Source: Zingiber officinale (Eukaryota; Streptophyta; Magnoliopsida; Zingiberales; Zingiberaceae). From it: DNA of 64,000 nucleotides. The stretch covers positions 167,014,337-167,078,336 of the forward strand of contig NC_055988.1 of the NCBI RefSeq assembly GCF_018446385.1, written 5' to 3'. Under the pieces are notes generated by a model that worked only from the letters and a program-made list of their open reading frames with translations, made no database searches and was not told the DNA's origin. Position numbers and translations under genes: made by a program. Below, piece after piece: positions 1 through 9,629 of this stretch. The stretch's first letter is position 1. Each line of letters opens with the position of its first letter.

Positions 1-204
1 AGGTAAAATAAATATTTTTTTATTATTTTTACTAGAAAAAATAATAATATATGTTTATTTTTAGTGATGGGCCACAATGCTAATTTTGGCACTCAAAAGA
101 AAGCAGACGACGTGCTTGTTGTTTTATTTATCGGAAAGGAAAGTAAAACCGAAGACGAAGTGCTCTCTGCTAACAATGGCGGAAGGTCCATCGACTGCAA
201 CAAA

Positions 205-1658
205 TCAATCGGTCAAGCCGACCAACTTCTCGCTGATCTCCCAAACCTTCTTGGCCTTTGCGGCGTCGCTGGCTTCCTCCGACAGCTGGTTCTCGAAGCT
301 GGCGGAGTCCTTGTTCCAGCTCCAGTAGACGCCCGATTTGGTCAGGCTCGGGTCGCTCACGACCTGAGCCAGCCGCTTGCCGGATTCCTCCTCGGAGACG
401 AAGCCCTTGGTGATGAACTTCTGGAAGGGCGGGAAGAGGAGGCGGAAGAGGGGAACGTGCTCGCGGAAGAGGCCGGTGGTGGCGATGCAGCCCGGGTAGA
501 GTGACGCGAACGCGATCCCCGTCTCTTCGTGGAACCTCCGGTGGAACTCCTGCATCGTCAGCATGTTGCATATCTTGCTGTCCTTGTAGGCCTTCGCGCC
601 GTCGAACTCGCCGCCGTCGATCATGGCGGAGCTGCTCCTGCCGTCCAACCCGCCGGCGAGTCCGCGGAGATCACCCAGCCCCGCCTTGGGCGGCACGTTT
701 CCGGCCAACGTGTTCGTATTACCTGCAGAAGAGCGGCGTTGTCTGTGAATTTGTGTGGTTTGAAGAAGGAGAGAGGCTCGTCGGAGAGGAGAGGTTGATG
801 GTACCGGTGATGGAGCCGACGATGATGAGGCGGCGGGAAGGGTAGTCGGACTGCTTCATATCGTCGAGGAGGAGGTTGGCGAGGAGGAAGTGGCCGAGGT
901 GGTTGACGCCGACGCTCATCTCGTACCCGTCGGCGGTGTACGTCGGCTTGCGGGCGGTCGGGCGGTAGATGGCGGCGTTGCAGACGAGCACGTCGAGCGG
1001 GCGGCCGCTGCGCCGGAAGGCGTCCACGAACTGGCGCACGCTGTCGAGGGAGGCGAGGTCGAGGTGCGCGATGGTGTAGCTGCCCTTCGCCATGCCGGCC
1101 GCCTTCGCCGCCTTCTCCGCCTTGAGGAAGTCGCGGCACGCCATCACGACGTGCCACTTCCCGGACTCCGCCAGGGCCTTGGCCGTCGCCAGGCCCAGCC
1201 CTGACGAGGCGCCGGTGATCACCACCACGCCCTGGCGGAGCACCTTCTTCCCCTGCAACGACGCCTGGTTGAGCCCCGGCGCCGCCACCCCCTCCGCCGT
1301 CACCACCGCCTCCGCCGTCGACTGCGCCTTCACCGACAATTTCGCCTGCCTCTGCTCGTCAAAATCAAAACAAAATCAATTTTTTCCCACCAATCTTTCG
1401 GAATCTCGATCTAAAAAACAACAATTACTTGACATCGAAGAACAGGGAGTTGAATTCCAGCCATGTGATGCCCAAGAACAGAGCCCCCGAGGAATGCCGA
1501 TTCCTTCAGCACTCCATTGCTCCCCTTCCCCTGCATCAAAAACACAACTTTAAGTCACATTTCCATCAGAACCCTAAAATCATCGACAAATCGATTAAAA
1601 ATTCAACCTCTTTGCGATGGGAGAGAGCAGACGGAAGAATCGAAGCCTGCAGAGCCAT
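205..1658 (-). CDS. POR: Protochlorophyllide oxidoreductase (light-dependent), chloroplast
   Basis: Exons on the minus strand: 1658-1608, 1530-1429, 1351-805, 722-205; introns of 77, 77 and 82 bp, all GT-AG. The spliced frame is open and gives 405 residues, the usual plant POR length. The enzyme reduces protochlorophyllide to chlorophyllide using NADPH and light, in etioplast and chloroplast membranes. Visible: a Ser/Ala-rich N terminus beginning MALQ, as in plastid transit peptides; the nucleotide-binding motif TGASSGLG; the NAG-type stretch VCNAA; the catalytic YKDSK pair (Tyr and Lys of short-chain dehydrogenases); and the conserved [11 protein letters not shown] segment holding a POR cysteine. 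It ends EKLVGLTD. The start is the first ATG after the TATA box and matches the family N terminus. The family is certain. Which paralogue (A, B or C) cannot be told here. Confidence 0.96.
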
Positions 1659-1723
1659 ATTTCCGCCGGAACAAGATGCTTCTTCTTCCTGTTCTTGGAG
1701 ATCGAGTATGAACTCGGTGGGGC

Positions 1724-1730
1724 ATTTATA
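1724..1730 (-). promoter_or_regulatory. TATA box of the POR gene
   Basis: Read on the minus strand the site is TATAAAT. It lies about 66 bp upstream of the POR start codon, a sensible distance for a short 5' leader of roughly 35 nt. Confidence 0.7.
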
Positions 1731-2016
1731 CAAGCGCCTCCGCGGCTGGAAAGCGCGAGCGACATGATAAGGAGGCGGGGGCCGACGAGATCCAACGTCA
1801 CCGTCGATTCGCCAATGAGGTCGCAGGATCTGGATTTCTTCAGGAGGATAGATATTTCTCTTCTTTTTCTAGATATTTTTTTTTTTCAATTTTTTGGATC
1901 TGACAAAACTCCATTTCGACGCCCACGCTGAGAATTTAGTCGGCGGTGGTCCAAAAGCGGTTATCCGCATCAGGTTTTTATGCGACTCGTGACTGCCAGG
2001 TCAGCTCTGATCTAGC

Positions 2017-2032
2017 CACGTGAAAACACGTG
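2017..2032. promoter_or_regulatory. Two G-boxes (CACGTG) upstream of POR
   Basis: CACGTG occurs at 2017-2022 and 2027-2032, 10 bp apart (about one helical turn), some 290-300 bp upstream of the POR TATA box. G-boxes bind bHLH (PIF) and bZIP (HY5) factors, and POR genes are known targets of these light regulators. That these copies act on this gene is inference from position. Confidence 0.6.
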
Positions 2033-2251
2033 ACGGAGAGGTCCTTTAGGTGGACACGTCTGAACGAACAAGGCCCCTCATTTGCTGACTTGGCGAGGAT
2101 AATAAACTTTAATATCGATCTATTTTACAATTTCCAAAAAACACACCTGATTTTCTGATTTTTAAAAACACCACAAAAAGTTTTCAAATTTAGTAAAAGT
2201 TGGCCCTACTTTCTAAAATACTCCTCTCCTTGTAATATAAATTTAGAAATC

Positions 2252-2420
2252 GCACTGCATAGGTGTTGTCATCATGAAATCTGAGATTTAAATCTTGATA
2301 AAATCAAGATAAATACTTCTTTTAGGTGTTAATTACTATTTCAAATGTTAGTAGTCGTCCGTGGTCCTAGAACGAATTGATGGAAATATTAGGAGCGAAC
2401 ATATTCACCTTTTGCTACCA
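2252..2420 (+). mobile_element. SINE-like element, copy 1
   Basis: This stretch shares a run of matching blocks with 47222-47416: the ATGAGGT/ATAGGTG start, AGATAAATAC, CACTATTTCAAA, TTAGTAGTCGCCCG and the closing ATTCACCTTTT. Copy 1 lacks about 20 bp in the middle relative to copy 2. The better-kept copy 2 has A-box-like and B-box-like motifs, so a tRNA-derived SINE is the best reading. This copy is old and diverged. Confidence 0.5.
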
Positions 2421-3590
2421 GGAATCGCGTTGCAAGGCATGCTCAAAACATAAGTTAGATAGCATAACGACATTCTTAGACAAATTATAAAACCACTTGA
2501 ATTGTGCTTACAGGCTTATCGAAGAGTTTCAAGTCCGGGCATTACATAAAGGACCCTAGAGTATATATATTTTTCTTTACTATATAGTGGCCAAGCAATA
2601 AGGGTATTTGTTCATGATTTTTACGAACTTATTTAAATTTATTTATTAAAAAGGGTGGAGAAGCATTGAGAAAGTGATTAGAAGCCTAATTAATATTAAG
2701 CATTACTAATTGATAATTAAAGTGCCTGTCATCTCATTAAATATGTAATTAGCAAGTAGGCAAGTACTTGGCTTTGCGCTCTCCAATTGTCCCGACGACT
2801 TTGGTTCATGTCTTCCTGTCTGCTTCCTCTGCTGTGCAGCTCGATAGCTCATTTGCTCAGCTTTCTAGTTGACGGCTTGACGCTTTGTTCCTGCCTCCTG
2901 ATTAATTCCTCTGTTGTCGGTGGACGTCACTTGGCCGTCATCATGCGGTGGCGGTCATGAAGGAGTTGACTGCTCAATTGAACCGATGTCGATGAAGGAG
3001 ATGGAGGTTGAGGCCTTCGTGGTATCGACATTGATGGGCGTCGAGAAGAAGAGGAGTGAGAATTAGATTTGAATTCGTAGCCAAACGGTCGAATTGGTCA
3101 TGAAAGTTTTCCGGTCTAATCGGCAACTCAACTAGACAATTGTGAAAATCATGGTCAGCCACATAGCTACAAAATTGCAGCAGATTTGGCTCTGAAATTG
3201 TGACTAAGAAGACAATGAAAATCGTAGGCAAAAAGTCGCGAAACAACGGGCACGCTAATGAAACCATGGAATTGCAACTAAGAGGTCGAGAAATCACCTT
3301 CAAAAAATCGCAAAAATCACGACCAGGTGATCAAAGAGGTCGCAAATTCACTGTGTCATGCTATAAGAATTGTGGTCAAGCTAGCTGCGAAATCGTAGCC
3401 ACCTAGCCATGAAATTTTGTAGTCTCCTAGCAATGATTTCACATTCACAATTATCTAAACCCTAAACCCTAAACTTTATATATATATATATATATATAAA
3501 CATCCATGCCTTTGATTCGAGTAATCTTGGAGCTAGACAGTCTTTCTCGGATTGGTCCACCAAATAAATCAAGAAGTGCAACAACCCATG
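2421..3590. other. Intergenic region, no gene seen
   Basis: Mostly AT-rich sequence without convincing ORFs or transposon termini. It holds a (TA)n microsatellite at about 3477-3498. Short ORFs at 2974-3406 lack recognisable motifs. Confidence 0.5.
3477..3498. repeat. (TA)n microsatellite
   Basis: About eleven uninterrupted TA units, directly after two and a half copies of CCCTAAA, which are too few to be a telomeric array. Confidence 0.85.
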
Positions 3591-4005
3591 TGTTGAAGGT
3601 TAGTTTACATTGTAACAATTAAAAAGACATCAAAACATATTTGAAAATTGAAGTGTAATAGTTGTGTTTCTTTGTGAGCCAACGGTTGTTAAATCAGTTT
3701 TTGAACAAACAATTGTGTATCTTTTGAACCAATATGATTGTTTGATGTCCTAAGAACCCTATAAATAAATGTTCTTGGCTAGATTAAAGGCATGGTAATC
3801 ATTCTACGTTCTTATACAAACAATCACAGAACTTGCTACTTTATTGTTTATAAATTTATTATATCCTAAAAGAGATTGCCCATTATAATTAAGTCTAACA
3901 AGATAGTGAAACAATTAACTCTTTAAGGAAAATGTTTACACGTCCTAGATTCATTCTTATTCAAGCTTTGTATCATTTCCTCCTCAAATTAACTCTGTTC
4001 CAACA
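3591..4005 (+). mobile_element. LTR of a Copia-type element (left end of split element A)
   Basis: The 415-bp stretch begins TGTTGAAGG and ends GTTCCAACA, giving TGTTG/CAACA inverted ends, and is followed by a Copia gag reading frame in the same orientation. The first 30 bp resemble the LTR edge at 17575 (TGTTGAAAATT, then ATGTAACAATTA), which follows the pol remnant at 14080-17095. I see no clear primer-binding site after it. Confidence 0.55.
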
Positions 4006-4084
4006 ATCTTAAAGAGTTAAATCATTTATACCCATATACTCCACTCAAGAATATGTCATTAAGGTTATAAATCAAGACTATCAA

Positions 4085-4770
4085 ATTAAACAGGCTTGAT
4101 AGGATGGGAACAAATTTCAACCAGTGGAAAGACAAGTTGATGTTCTTTCTCACCGCATTGAGGGTTGCTTATATGCTCAACCTTAATCTTCCTACGATCC
4201 CACCATCCACTGATGATGATTCGAAAGAATTAAGGAAGCAATAGGCCAAGTGGGAGGAGGATGAAGTGCTATGTAGGGGTCACATTCTCAACACACTTTT
4301 GGGCACACTCTATGATCTATTCACGACGGTAAAAAATCCAAGAGAGATTTGGACAACTTTAAAGCGTGAATATGCCACCCAAAAATAAGGATCATATAAA
4401 TTTATTGTTAAAAAATAATTTGAATTTAAGTTAGATGATAATTCTCCTCTAATGGATCAAATTCATAATCTACATGTGAAAGTTTCAAAACTTAAAGACT
4501 ATGGGGTGGAAATTTCAAAAGCTATGCAAGAAGATACTATAATTGCTAAGTTGTCATCTTCATGGAATGATTATCAAAAGAAATTATTTCAAACTTCTTA
4601 AGTTTTGACCATATCAAGTGTGCTGAAATATCTTCGAATTGAAGAAGGTGCTAGGATATTGCATAAGAAAGAATAAGAAAGTGATCCTAGAGTGAATTTG
4701 GTTGAGGAGAATAGATTTAATAAAAGAAAGAAATCTAAAAATATCTTTTCTAGTGACAGGAATGCTAGAA
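4085..4770 (+). pseudogene. Copia gag remnant (UBN2/DUF4219 type)
   Basis: One reading frame with several in-frame stops shows the hallmarks of plant Copia capsid protein: an N-terminal NFNQWKDKLMFFLT-like block, then IWTTLKREYAT, a region resembling DQIHNLHVKVSKLKD, and LSSSWNDYQKKL. The tail is Lys/Arg-rich (RFNKRKKSKN), as just before a zinc knuckle, but no knuckle follows here. A fitting zinc knuckle occurs 9.3 kb downstream at about 14100, which supports a split element. Confidence 0.75.
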
Positions 4771-4819
4771 ATGTTAGGTTATGTTCAATGCAGCGTGTAC
4801 TAAAAATACGTTTCATAAA

Positions 4820-5486
4820 TGATCCTGTTTAAATCCGACGAGATGAAGCGCTGGTGTTCTAGTGGATGAAAATGGTGAAGAAGATGAATCCCGAGGATCT
4901 AAAGAAGCTCCGGTGCGGTGGATCTCCGGCAAGACTCCGAGGGGTGACTAAGAAGGTTGATGAAGAAGCTCCCGGTGCTGTAGATCTGAAGAATGAAGCC
5001 TCCAATGAAGTAGATTTGAAGAGGATGAAGTCTGACGAAGTAGATCCGATGAAGAAGAGCTCCGACGAAGCAGATTTGCTAGAGGGAATCTCGCCTGCGC
5101 ACCACAAGATTCGCCAACAATGCGTTAGTGACCTAAGATCGGGATGGGAATCCCTGGTTAGGCCCTCCGATACTCAAGTCAGTTCTCTCATTGGAAGATG
5201 AAGGAAAAGGAAGAAGAACAGTAAAACTGAAGTGGAATTAGAGTTTGAGTGATGATGTTCACCTTGCTTGGCCAGCGGAGAGGATTCCCCTTTTTATATC
5301 ATCTCATATTACCTCCGCAGTCATGAGGTGAACCCCGGTTCGTTTGAGTTTGTTAGGAGATAATAATATTATCTGTAATAATAGTTCAAGGAATCTTTTT
5401 TGTACCCCAGATGTACCTTCTTTGTCGTTTAGTTCACCTGCAGAAGTCTCTAGAAAATATTTTCCGCCAAATGAAACATGCTGTCA
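4820..5486 (-). mobile_element. Diverged LTR fragment of the TGATCC family
   Basis: Begins TGATCCTG, like the left edge of the minus-oriented solo LTR at 39741, and shares its style of GAAGATGA / TCCGATGA-rich sequence. A TATA-like ATATAAAAA reads on the minus strand at about 5291-5299, agreeing with minus orientation. The right edge is uncertain (ends near CTGTCA). The 111-codon ORF inside (4866-5201) is low-complexity LTR sequence, not a gene. Confidence 0.4.
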
Positions 5487-5936
5487 TATGATCACATATT
5501 GTGCAAGCTAGATAGAAAAAGTACAAGTGATAGCTGTCAATTTCTAGGTCAGTGCCTAGTAAGCTGGTCAAGCAGAAAGCAACACTGTGTTGCTTTATCT
5601 ACCACTGAAGCGGAATATATAGCCCTAGGTGAATGTGCATTTCAATTATTATGGATGATACATACCCTAAAAGACTATCAACTAGAATATCATAAAATAA
5701 AAAATTCTATTGATAATATAAGTTCAATTAATCTAACAAAAAATTCAATTCACCACTCAAGGACTAAACATATAGAAGTAAAACATCACTTTGTAAGGGA
5801 TCACGTAGCTAAAGATGATATTGTACTTAACTATGTTGAGTCAAAATCAAACCTAGTTGACATATTCACAAAGCCTTTACTTGAACTTGAGTTCAATTCA
5901 CTTAGAAGACAAATAGGGATGTGTTTAGTAGAATAG
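5487..5936 (+). pseudogene. Copia RNase H domain, C-terminal end of pol
   Basis: The frame shows the Copia RNase H signature: LDRKSTS, then SWSSRKQ, LSTTEAEYIAL, RTKHIEVKHHFVRD and FTKPL, ending in an ordinary stop. Upstream pol domains are missing: the sequence before 5487 is LTR-like. It belongs with the 3' LTR at 7244, from which it is separated by an AT-rich spacer and a polypurine tract. Confidence 0.85.
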
Positions 5937-7243
5937 AACTTATTTTCTGCTTACTCAACTTGTTTTTAAAATTTGATTTTAAAATCCTAGGAAAAATATT
6001 TTTCAAAATTTCAACTTTTGTTAGTGCTTTCAAAAATCTGGTTTAGCATAGGATTTTACCCCTAGAAATCATGTACCCCTAGTTTCAGCCAGAGCATCTC
6101 ACAAGCACCCTAGGATTAACTTGCTTGTGTTTGAAAAACACTTAGAATGATGTGAGATGCATAGGGTACTGCCTGGACTTCAGCATGCTTATGTCTGTGC
6201 TTTGACATAAGTCTGGGCTATAAAATAGCTAACTTACATTAATTAAGTTAAGTTATCCAAACTTAGTCAAATATAACTGGATCACAAACTTAACTTGACT
6301 AACCAAGTGAAAACTGCTGCCCTCTAGGTAAACAGCTAGTAGCTAATGGTTAGACATGTGACAAAGAAAATTAAAGTATTGAGTTTAATTTTTTACTCAT
6401 GCTTGAACTATAGGACTTTTTGAATGTTTTTTTTTGTGAGCATGGTCTTAGCTAAAATTATTTCAAGTAGTGGTAAAATTTAAGCTAAATTTAAATCAAC
6501 TTTTTAATCCTAAAAGAGTTATTTTCTAAAATTAAGTTTTGAGATTTTGAGTTCAAAGCTCTTCAAATTTAACTGAGTATTTTGTAAAAGCTTTTCAAAT
6601 TTAACTTAGTATTTTTCAAAAGCTTTTTCAAATTTAACTAAATATTTTTTTAAAAGCTTTTTAAATTTAACTAAGTATCTTTCAAAAGCTTTTCAAATTT
6701 AACTAAGTGTTTTTCAAAAGTTGTTAAAATTTTGCTAAGTACCTCAAATTTGGCTAAATATTTTTTCAAAAGCCTTTCAAAGTTATGTAAGTGCTTTTTA
6801 AAAAGGTTTGTCAAATTTTAATTAAAGAGAAAAAGTTTTTTATATAATTTCTTCACTTAGTTAAAAGTGTTACAAGGAAATTTATTCTAAAAAGCTAAGT
6901 GTTTATCATAGTATTTCTAAATTCTCTATTTAAACGTTCTAAAAGATAAATTATCTCTCAAAAAGAAGTTATTCTTAGCTAAGGCCTTTGATCACTTTCT
7001 TTACTATCTTGCTTATTTTGATAAATGGCAAAGGGGGAGAGTAATTCAAAATTCAAATTAAAATTTTAAGCTTTTATTAAGGGGGAGTTTTTGTAAGCAA
7101 CTATTAAGGGAGAGCTTTGTACTAAATTTATGCTTGCGCTATTTTTTTCAGTTAAAGCTCGCACTGTTATCTTTACAATACTACTTTATTATGTCTTTTG
7201 CTTAACTTTAAATTTTAGTTGTCATAATCAAAAAGAGGGAGAT
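5937..7243 (+). mobile_element. 3' non-coding spacer of element B with polypurine tract
   Basis: AT-rich sequence with many repeats of a CAAATTTAACTAAGT-like phrase alternating with CTTTTCAAA (about 6540-6800). The last bases before the LTR, AAAAAGAGGGAGAT at about 7230-7243, are a polypurine tract of the kind that primes plus-strand DNA synthesis. The same spacer style precedes the LTRs at 12928 and 60404. Confidence 0.65.
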
Positions 7244-7353
7244 TGTTGGTGCGGGAAGCATCTGACGATTGAACCCAAGTTTTGATAATGGTAAAGGATT
7301 CAAAGTTAAGATTATGTGTTATCTAATGTGCTTGAATGAGTTTGTAGGAAAGT

Positions 7354-7570
7354 CCTAACTGCGGTTAGGCAGGTGGAAAATCCTAAGGGGCGGTGACCTT
7401 AGGTCCTAAGGGGTGGTAACCCTAGATAGTGGAAAATCCTAAGAGACGGTAATCTTAGGTCCTAAGGGGTGGTAACCCTAGGTGGAGAAAATCCTAAGGG
7501 GGGGTAACCTTAGGTCGTAGAGGGAGGTAACTCTAGGTGGCGAAAAATCTTAGGGGGTGGTAACCCTAGG
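7354..7570 (+). repeat. Tandem hairpin array in the U3 of LTR B
   Basis: Successive short inverted repeats: CCTAAC/GTTAGG (7354-7369), CCTAAG/CTTAGG (7382-7403), then further CCTAAG/CTTAGG and CCTAGG-type pairs up to 7570, separated by GGTGGAAAA-like linkers. Both arms change between units, so pairing is kept in most, though some units are decayed. Confidence 0.7.
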
Positions 7571-8306
7571 CGAAAAGTCCAGTCGGTCTGGAGGACCAGA
7601 CTGACATCAGGTATGCTCTCCTGAGTGGAGTAGGTGAGGACGTGTTCCCCGGAAAAGGGAACAGTAGGCGTCGGTTTGAAATAGGATTTCCGGTCGGAAA
7701 TTCGAAGTCAGAATCAGACAGTTCGTGACTGTCAAACTTTCATATTATTATGTTTATTATGTGTGCTAACTTTATTTTGCAAGATATGTGGTTGGTTTGT
7801 GGACTAACATATTTTACAGGGACAAAGGAGCAAGATTAGCCTCAGATGAACAGTACCCGAGGTGCCCTCATGGAGCTTAAGGCTCCTCAGGTGCAAAGGA
7901 GCAGACTTTGCACGCAGCGAAGCTGGAGGCACCCTCATGGTGGCTTGAGGCGCCTCGTACAACATTGGAGGCGCCTTCAAGTGGATCAGCGACGACAACT
8001 TCAGCGCTCATCCGCATGGTTGACTCAGCACTATGGAGGCGCCCTCAAGGGGCTTTGAGGTGCCTCCAACGGTCTTTTATGGGTTTTCGACCAGCAACTC
8101 AGATCATTAATTCTAAAGTGATTCATCTTTCGTGTTCTGCTCAAGAAACGACCCAGCTAAGCTACGACAAGTCCCCGACAACCCGGAGCTTCGAGATTTC
8201 AATTTTGTTGTCGGTATAGCATTTATTGCACTTATTGTAATATTCTATTGTACTCTTTTATGCTATATTAGTTGTTGCCCAAAGTAAACGCTCAAGGAGT
8301 GTGAGC

Positions 8307-8341
8307 CTTGGAGTAGGAGTCGCCCAAGGCTCTGAACCAAG
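8307..8341 (+). promoter_or_regulatory. Conserved LTR two-stem hairpin, LTR B
   Basis: CTTGG, AGTA, then an inner stem around GGAG...CTCT with loop, GAA, CCAAG; 35 nt long, followed by TAAA. One of seven copies across the window's LTRs. A G-U pair replaces G-C in the inner stem here. Confidence 0.6.
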
Positions 8342-8474
8342 TAAATCTTGGTGTCCTTGTGTCCTGCTTTTATTTCCTATTCCGTTGCTTTACTCTTGTC
8401 GATTTTTGAATCTGAAACGTGTGAAAGCCACGAGCGCTATTCACCCCCCTCCTCTAGCGCTTCTCGATCCAACA

Positions 8475-9480
8475 AGATTGACATCAAGGAGGTAACTTCA
8501 CACTTGGTAAGTGAAGGTAAGTCATTAGAAGATAGTGACTCTGTGAGGATGTTTCCTGGTTGAGGGGATAGTAGACTTCAATTCAATTTAGATCTATTTC
8601 AGAAATCTAAATTGAGACTCTGACTAGATTCTGATCTGGAGGACAGGGTCTAAGTCATAAATTAATTATATTATTATGCTAACCTTGTTTTTTAGGATAA
8701 ATATTTTTATATTAGGCTACAATATTTTATAGGGCAAAAGGAGTACAAAAGGCCTCGGGTGTACAGTACCCGAGGTGTCTTCGGGAGCTTGTAAGGTGCC
8801 TCGAGTACTATTCATGGAAGGTGTCTTCGAGTGCTTAGAAAGTGCCTTCTGTAGAATAAGGCAGAGACGCCGTCAACGATAAGGAGCCGCTTTTTAAGGG
8901 ATAGAGTTTGGCATTGAAGGCGCCTTCAATGCTGTAGAAGGCGCCTTCCACCCCTTACAAAAGAGGCATTCGACCAAGGCTTCAAGACCATCAATTCTAC
9001 AAGCTTCTACGCGTTTGATTGGGGTTCTGACAGCTCCAACTTCCTGCTGTTGCCCTGCTATGACTTTGCTACGCCTGACTGAGGAGCTGTCCAACATCGA
9101 ACTCGAGCTGAGTGCCTATAAAAAGTATTGGGTAACGAAGTTTAAATTCTATACTTAATTATTGCAAAAGGAAAGTGTAGCTTGTTACACTATTCCTATT
9201 ATTCTGTTTTGTACTTGATCCCCTTTTTTGTCGGTTATGGAAGAGGTTATTAGTAAATTACTCGTCGATAGATTCACGGGACCTGGGTCTTGAAGTAGGA
9301 GTCGTCGAAGGCTCCGAACCAAGTAAAACTGAAAGTATCTTTTTTACTTATTTTTGTTTTTGTGTTTAATTTTCCACTATGAGTACTTTATTTCTTTTAA
9401 TTTAAAATAAAAGAAAAGTTTTCAAAACTACGTGATTCACCTGTCTCTCACGTGCGTCTCGATCAAATAGTAAGTACCTT
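8475..9480 (+). mobile_element. LTR C fragment, truncated at its 5' side
   Basis: Plus-oriented LTR-like sequence that starts abruptly after LTR B. It shares with the LTR at 54360 the order GTGAAGGTAAGTCA, GTGACTCTGTGAGGA, an 'AGATC...TCTAA' block, GGCGCC boxes (about 8917-8946) and the conserved late hairpin at 9289-9323. The 3' edge is not clear. Confidence 0.6.
9289..9323 (+). promoter_or_regulatory. Conserved LTR two-stem hairpin, LTR C
   Basis: 35 nt: outer stem CTTG/CAAG, inner stem GGAG...CTCC, 4-nt and 3-nt side bulges kept, followed by TAAA. A T replaces C in the inner helix, keeping a G-U pair. Confidence 0.6.
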
Positions 9481-9629
9481 AGAAGAACTTTTTTTTACTT
9501 TAGAATTACATGAATTTAGATGTGCAGGTACAAGAAAAGTGTCAAGTCAAAACCTGACACTATGAGCCAATGAGAAGAATGAGCCGGAGTCAAACTCAGA
9601 TCTTGATGCAAACCAAGAAGCGTATATGG

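Larger units (their letters stand above)
7244..8474 (+). mobile_element. LTR of element B (3' LTR)
   Basis: A 1231-bp LTR, beginning TGTTGG and ending CCAACA, directly after a polypurine tract. It holds a hairpin array in its first third (7354-7570), GGCGCC-type boxes at about 7930-8050, and the conserved two-stem hairpin at 8307-8341. Closely related in layout to the split LTR at 53512-62056 (both start TGTTGGTG, contain CGATTGAACC and end in CTCTAGCGCTT followed by CGATCC). Confidence 0.85.

Noticed and set aside
64-1204. Plus-strand ORFs opposite the POR gene
   Set aside because: They are antisense shadows of GC-rich POR exons and show no domain of their own.
3455-3476. CCCTAAA repeats suggesting an interstitial telomere
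   Set aside because: Only about two and a half units, next to a (TA)n run; too short to mean anything.
4866-5201. 111-codon ORF rich in Asp, Glu and Lys as a gene
   Set aside because: Repetitive composition, no family resemblance, and it lies within LTR-like sequence.
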